A DNA stretch of 33,406 nt from an uncultured Methylococcaceae bacterium. Its GTDB lineage: Bacteria; Pseudomonadota; Gammaproteobacteria; Methylococcales; Methylomonadaceae. Shown here one piece after another: positions 19,523 to 29,492 of the stretch (position 1 is the first letter of the stretch; each line of letters begins with the position of its first letter). The notes beneath the pieces were generated by a model that worked only from the letters and a program-made list of their open reading frames with translations, did not search any database and was not told the DNA's origin. A program made the position numbers and the translations under genes. Where the stretch lies: the NCBI GenBank assembly GCA_903944165.1, contig CAJAQT010000097.1, positions 1-33,406 on the forward strand, given 5' to 3'.

Positions 19523-20026
19523 ATGCGTAACTTTTTAAATTTAATAGCCTGTTCGTTGTTTTCAGGGCTTCTTACTGGATGTGCAACTATGCTAGATCAT
19601 CTGCCAGGCGTGTATGCCTTAGACATACAACAAGGCAATATTATTGAGCAAAGCATGATTGATCAATTACATCCTGGGATGAATACGCGGCAAGTGCTTT
19701 ATATTTTGGGTTCGCCCATGTTAATCGATCAATTCCATCCTAATCGCTGGGATTACATCTATTACAATAAAGTTAATCATGAAGATAAAGTTCAAAAACG
19801 GGTTACGTTATTTTTTGACAAGGATCAATTGGTGAAACTGGAAGGTGCTTATAAACCGACTGAGCATCCTATTGCAGTAACAAGTAACGAAACCACTGTC
19901 GATGTGCCAAAACGCGATCTCGATAAAACTTTGTATGAAAAATTAAGTGGTTTATTTGGTTACGCTCAAGACCGTGAACATAGTGAGCCAGCTAATCTCA
20001 AGCCTACAAGTCCAAGTGATAATTAG
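19523..20026 (+). CDS. bamE: Outer membrane protein assembly factor BamE (SmpA/OmlA) lipoprotein
   Basis: Signal peptide and lipobox LLTGC, then VYALDIQQGNIIEQSMIDQLHPGMNTRQVLYILGSPMLIDQFHPNRWDYIYY. ORF track starts at 19460; ATG at 19523 fits the signal peptide. Confidence 0.92.
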   Translation: MRNFLNLIACSLFSGLLTGCATMLDHLPGVYALDIQQGNIIEQSMIDQLHPGMNTRQVLYILGSPMLIDQFHPNRWDYIYYNKVNHEDKVQKRVTLFFDKDQLVKLEGAYKPTEHPIAVTSNETTVDVPKRDLDKTLYEKLSGLFGYAQDREHSEPANLKPTSPSDN

Positions 20027-20059
20027 GTAAATTAAGTTTATATCACCATAGCATCACTA

Positions 20060-21661
20060 ATGAGTTTATTATCTTCTCTTGATCAATTAATATTTCATAA
20101 TCGTTTTGTCGACGCGTTTCCAGCCGATAAAATTACTGAAAATTATCCTCGCCAAGTTTTTAACGCGGCGTATTCTTTTGTTAAGCCCACTCCCGTCAGT
20201 CAACCGCAATGCGTTGCTTATGCTACAGATGTTGCACGATGTTTAGATTTATCAGCAGACTGTTATGAATCAGCTGCATTTACCCAAGTGTTTTCAGGTA
20301 ATCGTTTATTAGCAGGAATGCAACCACAGGCCAGTTGCTATGGTGGACATCAGTTTGGACATTGGGCAGGGCAATTAGGTGACGGTAGAGCCATTAATTT
20401 AGGCGAAGTAGTTAATCAACAAGGACAGTATTGGACCTTACAATTAAAAGGCGCGGGGCTAACGCCTTATTCTCGTCGTGCCGATGGCTTGGCAGTTTTA
20501 CGCTCCTCAATTCGTGAGTTTTTATGCAGTGAAGCAATGCATCATTTAGGTGTACCAACAACACGTGCATTAAGCGTGATGCTTACCGGCGAAACAGTCA
20601 TTAGAGATATGTTTTATAACGGCAATCCAAAAGCTGAATTAGGTGCCGTGGTCTGTCGAGTAGCCCCTTCTTTTACCCGTTTTGGGCATTTTCAATTATT
20701 TTCTGCGCGTCAAGAGTATCCGTTACTCGAGCAATTAGTAGAGTTCACGATCGCTACTGATTTTAAAGAGTATCAAGTCTTACCAAAAGAACAACGCTAC
20801 CTCGCGTGGTTTTCGGATGTCTGCCGCCGTACAGCACAAATGATAGTGCATTGGCAGCGTGTCGGTTTTGTCCATGGCGTAATGAATACGGACAATATGT
20901 CCATACTCGGCTTAACCATTGATTATGGTCCTTATGGGTGGTTAGATAATTTTGATTTTGATTGGACGCCTAACACCACTGATGCAGGCGAACGGCGTTA
21001 TCGCTTTGGCAATCAGCCAGCGATTGCGTTTTGGAATTTAGCGCAATTAGCCAATGCAATTGCACCGTTATTTCAGATCAAGACGCAGCCAAAATTGGTC
21101 GCTGTACTAACCAGCTTTAATGAACTATTTGCACACGAATGGCAAAAAATGATGGCATCTAAATTGGGCTTTAGTGCTTTTGATGTGTCGGAAGATCATG
21201 AGTTATGCAGTGAATTATTTGAGGTGTTACAACAAGCTGAAATCGATATGAGCTTGTTTTTTAGGCAATTGGCGGACGTGTCATTAGATAATGAAGGCTG
21301 TGATGATGACTTAACTCTGTTTAATGATGTTTTTTATCAGCCTGAACAGCTAACGACTGACATTCAGCAAAAGTTTATTGGGTGGTTAAAAAAATATCGC
21401 AATCGTTTGTTAAAAGAACATTACGTAGCCGATCGAAAACAGCGTATGCATGCCGTCAATCCAAAATATGTATTGCGTAATTATCTTGCTCAGCAAGCAA
21501 TTGATAAGGCTGAGCAAGGAGATTTTTCAATGGTTAAGGATTTATTAGCCTTAGTACAACGTCCTTATGATGAACAACCAGATAAAGCACAATATGCATT
21601 AAAACGTCCAGATTGGGCAAAACAACGTGCTGGTTGCTCTATGTTGTCTTGCAGTTCATAA
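20060..21661 (+). CDS. selO: Protein adenylyltransferase SelO (YdiU/UPF0061)
   Basis: GGHQFGHWAGQLGDGRAINLGE, LQLKGAGLTPYSRRADGLAVLRSSIREFLCSEAM, GFVHGVMNTDNMSILGLTIDYGPYGWLD, C-terminal KRPDWAKQRAGCSMLSCSS. Confidence 0.97.
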   Translation: MSLLSSLDQLIFHNRFVDAFPADKITENYPRQVFNAAYSFVKPTPVSQPQCVAYATDVARCLDLSADCYESAAFTQVFSGNRLLAGMQPQASCYGGHQFGHWAGQLGDGRAINLGEVVNQQGQYWTLQLKGAGLTPYSRRADGLAVLRSSIREFLCSEAMHHLGVPTTRALSVMLTGETVIRDMFYNGNPKAELGAVVCRVAPSFTRFGHFQLFSARQEYPLLEQLVEFTIATDFKEYQVLPKEQRYLAWFSDVCRRTAQMIVHWQRVGFVHGVMNTDNMSILGLTIDYGPYGWLDNFDFDWTPNTTDAGERRYRFGNQPAIAFWNLAQLANAIAPLFQIKTQPKLVAVLTSFNELFAHEWQKMMASKLGFSAFDVSEDHELCSELFEVLQQAEIDMSLFFRQLADVSLDNEGCDDDLTLFNDVFYQPEQLTTDIQQKFIGWLKKYRNRLLKEHYVADRKQRMHAVNPKYVLRNYLAQQAIDKAEQGDFSMVKDLLALVQRPYDEQPDKAQYALKRPDWAKQRAGCSMLSCSS

Positions 21662-21677
21662 GGATTTTGTGGAGCAG

Positions 21678-22934
21678 TTATCGTTTCATTGATTCAAAAA
21701 ATTCAGCATTGGTTTTAAAATCTTTAAGTTTACCAATAAGGAATTCAGACGCTGCGGTTTCATCCATTGGTTGCAATATTTTTCTTAGAATCCATGTTTT
21801 TTGCAAGGTATCGTTATCAACCAAATACTCTTCTCTGCGGGTACCAGAACGATTGATATTGATAGCAGGATAAATTCGTTTTTCGGCAATCTTACGATCT
21901 AAATGTAATTCCATATTGCCCGTGCCTTTAAACTCTTCGTAAATAACTTCATCCATTCTGGAGCCTGTATCGACAAGAGCCGTAGCAATAATTGTTAAGC
22001 TTCCACCTTCTTCAATATTACGTGCAGCACCAAAGAAACGCTTTGGTTTTTCAAGAGCATTAGCATCGACACCGCCTGTTAGAATTTTTCCAGAAGAGGG
22101 GACGACAGTATTGTAAGCGCGTGCTAAGCGGGTAATGGAGTCTAACAGAATAACTACATCGTGTTTATGTTCAACCAAGCGACGGGCTTTTTCAATAACC
22201 ATTTCTGCAACCTGGACATGGCGGGTGGCTGGCTCATCAAAGGTGCTAGAAATAACTTCGCCACGCACGCAGCGTTCCATTTCTGTCACTTCTTCAGGGC
22301 GTTCATCGATTAATAACACAATGAGGTAACATTCAGGATTTTGTTCTGCTATTGCTTGAGCTAGACTTTGTAAAATCATAGTTTTACCAGCCTTAGGAGG
22401 GGAAACGATTAAGCCGCGTTGACCTTTACCAATAGGAGCGATTAAATCAATAATGCGACCAGTTAAATCTTCGCTAGTGCCATTACCTTGTTCAAGTACA
22501 AAACGTTCTTTTGCAAAAAGTGGAGTGAGATTAGAAAAGTAGATTTTATTTTTGGTATTTTCAGGTGGTTCAAAGTTGATTTGTTCAACTTTTAACATCG
22601 CAAAATAGCGTTCGTTATCTTTAGGTGGTCTAATTTTACCGCTAATGGTGTCGCCAGTTTTAAGAGAGAACCGTCGAATTTGACTTGGCGAAACATAAAT
22701 ATCATCTGGACCAGCTAAGTAAGAACACCCAGGTGTTCGTAAAAAACCAAAACCATCTTGTAAAATTTCTAATACACCATCACCGTAAATATCATCGCCT
22801 GCTTTTGCTTGCTTTTTTAAGATGGCAAAAATTAAGTCTTGTTTTCGAGATCGAGCAACACTTTCAAGACCAAGAGATTCTGCAATATCAATAACGTCAC
22901 TAATTTGTTTTAGCTTTAACTCAGTAAGATTCAT
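21678..22934 (-). CDS. rho: Transcription termination factor Rho
   Basis: 418 aa. [71 protein letters not shown]. Confidence 0.98.
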   Translation of the reverse strand: MNLTELKLKQISDVIDIAESLGLESVARSRKQDLIFAILKKQAKAGDDIYGDGVLEILQDGFGFLRTPGCSYLAGPDDIYVSPSQIRRFSLKTGDTISGKIRPPKDNERYFAMLKVEQINFEPPENTKNKIYFSNLTPLFAKERFVLEQGNGTSEDLTGRIIDLIAPIGKGQRGLIVSPPKAGKTMILQSLAQAIAEQNPECYLIVLLIDERPEEVTEMERCVRGEVISSTFDEPATRHVQVAEMVIEKARRLVEHKHDVVILLDSITRLARAYNTVVPSSGKILTGGVDANALEKPKRFFGAARNIEEGGSLTIIATALVDTGSRMDEVIYEEFKGTGNMELHLDRKIAEKRIYPAININRSGTRREEYLVDNDTLQKTWILRKILQPMDETAASEFLIGKLKDFKTNAEFFESMKR

Positions 22935-23133
22935 AAGGATAATTTGGAAAGTAATAGAACCGTAGGCACATTTACTTAAGTGGAAGGATGGATTTAATTA
23001 AGGGATAAAATTAAGCATGAGATGCTTGGGTGCGGAGACTTTAAACGCTTCAAAGTATAACGTATGCACCCAGACCCGTCCAATCTTTTATAATTAAGAA
23101 AATTGTATAGATCTGGGCATAATATTAACTTTA

Positions 23134-23460
23134 TTAGATATTGTTATCTATAAACTTTGCTAATTCAGCTTTTGATAAAGCACCTACTTTAGTTGCTTCA
23201 ACTTGCCCATCTTTAAATAACATTAAGGTTGGGATACCACGTACACCGTAATGTTGAGGAGTTTGTGGATTATTATCAATATTGAGTTTAACCACTGTAA
23301 GTTTGCCCGCATAATCTTGAGCGACGGCATCCAATATTGGAGCAATCATTTTACAAGGACCACACCATTCGGCCCAATAATCTACTAAAACTGGACCATT
23401 TGCTTGAATTACTTTTTCGTTAAATTCGCTATCGTTTACATGTAGGACTAGGTCGCTCAC
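23134..23460 (-). CDS. trxA: Thioredoxin
   Basis: 108 aa, [30 protein letters not shown]; upstream of rho as in other gammaproteobacteria. Confidence 0.97.
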   Translation of the reverse strand: MSDLVLHVNDSEFNEKVIQANGPVLVDYWAEWCGPCKMIAPILDAVAQDYAGKLTVVKLNIDNNPQTPQHYGVRGIPTLMLFKDGQVEATKVGALSKAELAKFIDNNI

Positions 23461-23605
23461 ATTTATTCTCCAACTATTAAAAATTTAAACTATATGAGGG
23501 TTAATATTCTGAGTCAATTTATTTTTATCTTAACCAAGTATCTTGATTAAATTTAAGAATGGATTTGCTTTTAAACCGTTTGCTTTTTACGTTATGCTAT
23601 ACAAC

Positions 23606-24865
23606 ATGAAAAATACTCATCTAACACAAACTCGTTTTAGCAATCTTGAGCTATCAGACATTATTCTGAATGGTTTAAAAGAGGCTGGCTTTGATCATTG
23701 CACGCCTATTCAAGATAAAGCCTTGCCACTTTCATTGCGAGGCAAGGATATTGCTGGTCAAGCACAAACAGGCACGGGTAAAACAGCCACTTTTTTATTA
23801 GCGACATTTCAGCATCTTCTCAATGATGAACGTGAAGAAATCACCAATCCAAGAGCCATTATTTTAGCCCCTACGCGTGAATTAGCCATTCAAATTCATA
23901 AAGATGCAGTGCTTTTAAGTAAGTATTTAACGTTGAAATTCGCGCTTATTTATGGCGGGACAGATTATCAAAAACAGTTAACTAAAATAAAATCAAACGT
24001 TGATATTATCATTGGCACACCAGGTCGGATTATTGATTTTTATCGACAAAATGCCTTTTCCTTGGCGAATGTGCAAGTGATGGTCATGGATGAAGCTGAT
24101 CGTATGTTTGATTTAGGTTTTATTAAAGATATTCGTTATTTATTAAAGCACATGCCGTTGGCTGAACAGCGTTTAAACATGCTATTTTCTGCCACCTTAT
24201 CTTATAAAGTCACTGAATTAGCCTATGAGCACATGAATAATCCAGTGCTGATTAAAATAGAAAGCGAAGAAGTGACGTCTAAAGCGATTGAGCAATTCGC
24301 TTACTGTCCAGCGAACGAGCAAAAACTGCCTTTACTTATAGGCTTGCTTAAACATCATTTACCATTACGTAGTATTGTTTTTGTAAACACTAAGCGCTGT
24401 GCAGAAATCTTAAAAGACACGCTAAGCGTCAATGGCTATAAAACTGCTGCGCTAAGTGGCGATGTACCCCAAGAAAAGCGTCAGCGGTTATTAACTGATT
24501 TTCAAGAAGATCGTATTAATTTACTGATTGCAACGGATGTTGCCGCGCGAGGTTTACACATTCCAGATGTGTCGCATGTTATTAATTATGATTTACCGCA
24601 AGACTCTGAAGATTATGTGCATCGTATAGGCAGAACTGCGCGGTTTGGTAGCAGTGGTGTGGCAATTAGTTTTATTTGTGAGCATTATGCGTATTCAATG
24701 CCTGATATCGAAGCGTACATAGGACAGAAAATCCCCGTTCATGCTATTTCACCAACGCTTTTGGTCGAGGTTATTAAACCTGCGAAGAAGTTCATACCCC
24801 AACAACAAAACAATCATAAAAAAAAGCCTTTGCCACGCCCCAGGCCTAACTCAGTACCCACTTAA
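23606..24865 (+). CDS. rhlB: ATP-dependent RNA helicase RhlB (DEAD-box)
   Basis: CTPIQDKALPLSLRGKDIAGQAQTGTGKTATFLL, APTRELAIQ, DEADRMFDLGF, SATLS, HRIGRTARFG. Divergent from trxA. MKNTHLTQTRFSNL start at 23606. Confidence 0.92.
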   Translation: MKNTHLTQTRFSNLELSDIILNGLKEAGFDHCTPIQDKALPLSLRGKDIAGQAQTGTGKTATFLLATFQHLLNDEREEITNPRAIILAPTRELAIQIHKDAVLLSKYLTLKFALIYGGTDYQKQLTKIKSNVDIIIGTPGRIIDFYRQNAFSLANVQVMVMDEADRMFDLGFIKDIRYLLKHMPLAEQRLNMLFSATLSYKVTELAYEHMNNPVLIKIESEEVTSKAIEQFAYCPANEQKLPLLIGLLKHHLPLRSIVFVNTKRCAEILKDTLSVNGYKTAALSGDVPQEKRQRLLTDFQEDRINLLIATDVAARGLHIPDVSHVINYDLPQDSEDYVHRIGRTARFGSSGVAISFICEHYAYSMPDIEAYIGQKIPVHAISPTLLVEVIKPAKKFIPQQQNNHKKKPLPRPRPNSVPT

Positions 24866-25518
24866 AGTCCTTGCATTAATTCACGAAAATCCTCAATAGC
24901 GGGATATTTAGTAATGTTACGGACAGGCAACTTGCTGTCAGGTTTACTAACAGAAATCAACTCCTTGATACCAAATTGTTGCGCAGAATCCAATACAGAC
25001 AGGTTATCATCAATCAATACACTGGTTGTTTTATCAAAAGGATAGCGCAATTGAAATGCCCCCCAGAAATCAGGATGTTCTTTTGCAAAGCCTATGTCAT
25101 GAGAACTAATCATGGCATGAAAAAATACGTGCAAACACGTTTTATCCATTTTTAACGCCAAGCCTTTTGGATGCGCGTTGGTGACAAGCATAACTTGTTT
25201 TTCAGTGTGTTGCAGTCTTTCCAAAAACTCAATAACATGGGGCAAGGTGGTAATAAGTCCTGCTAATTCCGCTTTAAGACCATTGATATCAAGTTTTAAT
25301 TTGTCACTCCAAAAGTCTAAACAATACCATTCCAATTGACCTTCCATACGTTTAAAAAGTGGAATTAATTGATTTTTTGCCTCAGCTAAAGACAAGTTAT
25401 GTAATTCAGCGTATTTTAGCGGTACAAACTCCTTCCAAAAATGATTATCAAAGTTGAGATCCAGCAAGGTGCCGTCCATATCAAGTAAAACGGTGTCAAT
25501 GGTATTCCAGTTAATCAT
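24862..25518 (-). CDS. HAD-superfamily hydrolase, YrfG-like (GMP/IMP nucleotidase)
   Basis: DTVLLDMDGTLLDLNFDNHFW, MLVTNAHPKGLALKMD, SSHDIGFAKEHPDFW, SVLIDDNLSVLDSA; adjacent to nudE. Confidence 0.88.
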   Translation of the reverse strand: MINWNTIDTVLLDMDGTLLDLNFDNHFWKEFVPLKYAELHNLSLAEAKNQLIPLFKRMEGQLEWYCLDFWSDKLKLDINGLKAELAGLITTLPHVIEFLERLQHTEKQVMLVTNAHPKGLALKMDKTCLHVFFHAMISSHDIGFAKEHPDFWGAFQLRYPFDKTTSVLIDDNLSVLDSAQQFGIKELISVSKPDSKLPVRNITKYPAIEDFRELMQGL

Positions 25519-25561
25519 AGGGCTAAGTAAAAAATAATTATTATTATATCAGGGTAAGAAT

Positions 25562-26116
25562 ATGGTCAAGCACCCCATCATCCTTAATAAAACGACTGTT
25601 GCTAAAAGTCGATTGTTTTGTATCGAGGCATTACAGATACAATTTAGCAACGGTCAATTACGTCATTATGAACGCTTAGCTAAATGCGGTGCATCTTATG
25701 GCGCAGTATTGGTGATTCCTATGCTCGATAAGGATACCGTATTATTAATTAAAGAGTATTCAGCTGGTTTACATCGATATGAAGTAGGTTTGCCAAAAGG
25801 CAAAGTTGATGCAGGTGAAACTTTTTTAGAAGCAGCTAATCGCGAATTAAAAGAAGAAATAGGGTACGGTGCGGAACGGTTGCAGCATTTAACAAGCTTT
25901 TCGATGGCGCCTTCTTATCTTGAGCACACCACCGAAATTATTCTTGCTGAACAACTGTATGCAGAAAAATTAATGGGCGATGAACCCGAGGAGTTGGAAA
26001 TTATTCCTTGGCCCATAGCAAATATTAATGAATTAATTGCTACGGGTGGTTGCTCTGAAGCGCGTTCCATCGCGGCGTTATTTTTAGCAAAAGAGTTTAT
26101 GTTACAAACGAAATAA
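25562..26116 (+). CDS. nudE: ADP compounds hydrolase NudE (Nudix)
   Basis: Nudix box GKVDAGETFLEAANRELKEEIGYGAE; AEQLYAEKLMGDEPEELEIIPW. Confidence 0.9.
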   Translation: MVKHPIILNKTTVAKSRLFCIEALQIQFSNGQLRHYERLAKCGASYGAVLVIPMLDKDTVLLIKEYSAGLHRYEVGLPKGKVDAGETFLEAANRELKEEIGYGAERLQHLTSFSMAPSYLEHTTEIILAEQLYAEKLMGDEPEELEIIPWPIANINELIATGGCSEARSIAALFLAKEFMLQTK

Positions 26117-27862
26117 TGGCGCTAAACTGTCGTGATTAATTTTTTTATCAGGCGTTAGTTTTATACGAGCATCATGCTCAATAAAAGCTTGATAAAGTCG
26201 TTTGCCACTCCATAACGCACTGTTTTTAGCTGTGTCTGGGCCATACGCAAGGGCATTAATTAGCAAGATTTCATCTCGCAAGCGCGCCTCACAATGCTCA
26301 GCTAGCACACCTAAACTGGTTAAATTAAATGCCAATGTAGCCCAGTTAAGTAATATTTTTTTTGCTTCGGTCATATCATTTTTATCACATGCTTGTTTTA
26401 GTCGCTGTTTAATCGCTTTTAATTCTACACTTTGCGTATCAACTGTATTAATTACTGCTTTGCTTACTGATGCTTTAGGTTTGCTTAAGAAAAAAATCAA
26501 GGTGGCCAGCCACGCTATCGTTAAACCTAAGGCTACCCAAGGCCAGTAAGCCGCTGTTGTCACGGTTAAATTATCTGTGTTTGTAGGCAGTGTGTTGGGT
26601 ATATCTAATGGTGTCGCACGCGGTTCAGTTGCTTGTTCAGGCGGTGCTTGTGTGCTAACAGAGTTAGCCGATGCTAAAGCGGTGAGGTGGATTTCAGGGA
26701 GCATAGCTTCTGTCATGTGTTCTGTTTTGGTATTAAACCAAGCAACTTTGATTGCAGGTAGCGTGTACTGTCCTGGTTTGGAAAACATATACGCTAGCTT
26801 TTCTTCACGGACAGCCATGATGCCATCAACATTTTTATCCTCTTTTAACACTGGCTGATCAGGATATGTTTTTATATCGTTTACATTGCTGGTATTGGTT
26901 AATTCTGGCAATAACCCAACCGTAGTGCCTTGTGCGGTAATTTTTAGTGTGCGAGTTAACGGTTCCCCCACCGTTAAACTTTTTGTATCTGCTGACCATG
27001 ATTCGGTCAGTGTTAAGTGTTCAGAAGGTAACCACGCTTGCTGTTTAAACTGCTCAGGAACAGGTTTCACCTCTACTTCTAGTGATTTTGATTGAATATG
27101 TTGGCTTTTGCCCAGTTGCGAATTAAAAAAACCATTAAACATTGGACGTTGTGATGGGCTAATTATTTCTGCGGTTAGATCAATTGGCTTAATAATAAAA
27201 TGCCCACTTTTTTGTGGAAAAATAGCGTATTTTCGTTCTGTAACCGTATAGTCTTCACCATCAACTTGGGTAGTAAAAACGCTATCTTCGCCTAATTTTT
27301 CAACGACAGCATCAGTTAGTGTAGGTTCATTCAAGCGTGCTTGGGCAATATCTATACGAGAAAATAAACGTAAGGTATAAATAACTTGTGCTTGGATATA
27401 CGTCGTTGATGAGCTAAGCGATACATCTAAAAACATATCCTCAGCGTGATTATTTTGTTGTTGTCGATAATTATTTTGAATGCCAGGCGTAACTAAAAGC
27501 GCAATATCTGAACTTTTATCTGCGCCAAAAGCAATACTAGGCACGACTACGTTGCCGGTATTTTTTGCCATGACTTGCACGCGCCATTCAAGGACTTTAA
27601 TTGATTTACCATTGATCCAGGTCATACTGGTAGAATGATTTTGGTTAAGAATAGTAAAATCTTGTTCTAATGCAGAGAAATCAGGATCTTTATCAGGGCT
27701 GTCGTGTGCGGTAAAAATAATCTGAAAGGATTCATTAATCGTCACTGGATTACGATCAACTTTGGTATCGATTTCAAGTGCGTGGGCTACATGCCCAAAC
27801 GTAAGGCTAGTGGTTAGGAGTAGCAGAGTAAAAAATAATAATAATGAGCGAAAAGTAATCAT
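26102..27862 (-). CDS. BatD-family protein (oxygen-tolerance-related)
   Basis: Signal peptide; EIDTKVDRNPVTINESFQIIFTAHDSPDKDPDFSALEQDFTILNQNHSTSMTWINGKS; PTLTDAVVEKLGEDSVFTTQVDGEDYTVTERKYAIFPQKSG; C-terminal TM YWPWVALGLTIAWLATLIFFL. Confidence 0.88.
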   Translation of the reverse strand: MITFRSLLLFFTLLLLTTSLTFGHVAHALEIDTKVDRNPVTINESFQIIFTAHDSPDKDPDFSALEQDFTILNQNHSTSMTWINGKSIKVLEWRVQVMAKNTGNVVVPSIAFGADKSSDIALLVTPGIQNNYRQQQNNHAEDMFLDVSLSSSTTYIQAQVIYTLRLFSRIDIAQARLNEPTLTDAVVEKLGEDSVFTTQVDGEDYTVTERKYAIFPQKSGHFIIKPIDLTAEIISPSQRPMFNGFFNSQLGKSQHIQSKSLEVEVKPVPEQFKQQAWLPSEHLTLTESWSADTKSLTVGEPLTRTLKITAQGTTVGLLPELTNTSNVNDIKTYPDQPVLKEDKNVDGIMAVREEKLAYMFSKPGQYTLPAIKVAWFNTKTEHMTEAMLPEIHLTALASANSVSTQAPPEQATEPRATPLDIPNTLPTNTDNLTVTTAAYWPWVALGLTIAWLATLIFFLSKPKASVSKAVINTVDTQSVELKAIKQRLKQACDKNDMTEAKKILLNWATLAFNLTSLGVLAEHCEARLRDEILLINALAYGPDTAKNSALWSGKRLYQAFIEHDARIKLTPDKKINHDSLAPLFRL

Positions 27863-27959
27863 TGTTAGTGTATCGTCAATTTATTTTAAATAAGGTCTTA
27901 GTAATTATAACGTGCATTAGTGTACGTCTTGCAATTAGCTTAGCCATCAGGAGCGAAGG

Positions 27960-28118
27960 ATGTGGATTGTATTTTTTATGTTAGCGGTACTTGTCGTGCT
28001 TGGTAATGCGTTAATCTTATTAAGAACAGCCACTATGCCAGGCGTTAATAACAAGGCATCTTGCTCAATAAAAGATAAAGATAAAAATGATAGCAACCAA
28101 AATGCTAAAAATGGTTAA
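27960..28118 (+). CDS. Small single-TM protein, DUF2897-like (52 aa), absent from the supplied ORF track
   Basis: ATG at 27960 preceded by AGGAG; MWIVFFMLAVLVVLGNALILLRTATMPGVNNKASCSIKDKDKNDSNQNAKNG*, N-terminal TM followed by a charged tail. Confidence 0.65.
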   Translation: MWIVFFMLAVLVVLGNALILLRTATMPGVNNKASCSIKDKDKNDSNQNAKNG

Positions 28119-28145
28119 GGCACACTGTGCATTTATTTTATGAAT

Positions 28146-29297
28146 TCAGGACTGATGATGAAAATTCATTGATTGCATTGCAATTAATCTGGAGACGGTT
28201 CGTCTAAATTCAAAGGATCCATCCCCGTCAAGATAAAGTTCAGTTGCTGGAACTTCTGCAGTACAAATCAGCTGTTTTTTAAACTCATAAAGCACATCAA
28301 TTAACGTGACTAAGCGCTTGGCTTCATTGCGATGATCACGCGTTAATCTGGGAATGTCTTTGATAATAAATATGGAAAATTGTTGTGCTAAATACAAATA
28401 ATCAGCTGGCCCCATGGCCGTGGCACATAATTCAGCAAAGCTAATCACCATTACGTCGTCATACACTGTGTTTAAGGTAAAGATGTGTCCAAGTACCTCA
28501 ATATGTCGCTTATGTAATGCGTTTGCGGGCACTAATTGCGTTAAATGCTGATCAATAAAATCTTCTGCCGCGGTGCCCAAGGGAAAATAATAGCGGTTAA
28601 GTTGCTGACCTTGCTTAGTTAAGCGGTAATCCTGCCGAGCTTGTAATTCAATCACATCAACAGAATTTTCTAAGATACCAATAAAAAATAAAAATTGTTC
28701 GCGCAGTAAGCCTCCCTGATACAGTTCATTTGGATGACGATTTGACGTGATGACAAGCATGACACCTAAACTAAATAAGTGCTTAAATAACTGGCTAAGC
28801 AACATTGCATTGGCAATATCAGTAATATGAAATTCATCAAAACAGAGTAACGCAGTTTCCTGACTTATTTTTTTAGCCAAGTTATCTAAAGCATCGGCGT
28901 GCTGCTGTTGCTGGCACTCATGGATATAAGCATGCATTTCAAGCATAAAAACACTGAAATGCACACGCCGTTTATTAAGCAGTGGGCAATTGTTATGAAA
29001 AAGCTCCATCAACATCGACTTGCCACGCCCTACATCACCAAAAATATACAAGCCTTTGCCGTGTTTAGGCGCTGAATGGGTGAGTTTGTAAAATACTGAT
29101 TTAGTTTGATACGCTTGAGTGCTGCTTAAAGAATCATATAGGCATTGCAAATGCTGGATAATCGTATACTGAGCATCATCATATTCAAGTTTATGTTGAT
29201 TAATAAAATGATGATAGGTCTCTTCTAATGAAGGAAATGCAGAATGGGTCACGTTTGGCACAACTTTAGTGCGTGAAAAAAGAGTGTTTAGCTGCAT
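28146..29297 (-). CDS. zapE: Cell division protein ZapE (AFG1-like ATPase)
   Basis: GLYIFGDVGRGKSMLMELFH (Walker A), LLCFDEFHITDIANAMLLSQLF (Walker B), VMLVITSNRHPNELYQGGLLREQFL. Confidence 0.93.
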   Translation of the reverse strand: MQLNTLFSRTKVVPNVTHSAFPSLEETYHHFINQHKLEYDDAQYTIIQHLQCLYDSLSSTQAYQTKSVFYKLTHSAPKHGKGLYIFGDVGRGKSMLMELFHNNCPLLNKRRVHFSVFMLEMHAYIHECQQQQHADALDNLAKKISQETALLCFDEFHITDIANAMLLSQLFKHLFSLGVMLVITSNRHPNELYQGGLLREQFLFFIGILENSVDVIELQARQDYRLTKQGQQLNRYYFPLGTAAEDFIDQHLTQLVPANALHKRHIEVLGHIFTLNTVYDDVMVISFAELCATAMGPADYLYLAQQFSIFIIKDIPRLTRDHRNEAKRLVTLIDVLYEFKKQLICTAEVPATELYLDGDGSFEFRRTVSRLIAMQSMNFHHQS

Positions 29298-29492
29298 TAG
29301 GCGCGTCGATTGATAACTTAATTAGTTTTATAAAAAACAATAAGATAAGCGATATAATCAGTTTATGTGAAGAAAAAAAACGCATTTGCTTGGTAATACC
29401 TGTGGCTAGGATTCTACAATTTACAGCAATTATGATAGCATTTATTATCACGCCCTTATTCCATTGGGCAGTTTTTTTTTAGAATAAACCTT

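Noticed and set aside
29273-29482. 69-aa ORF upstream of lpxC as a real gene
   Set aside because: No recognisable family, GTG start without a clear RBS, and it overlaps the start of zapE and the probable divergent promoter region; mentioned only in the attenuation finding.
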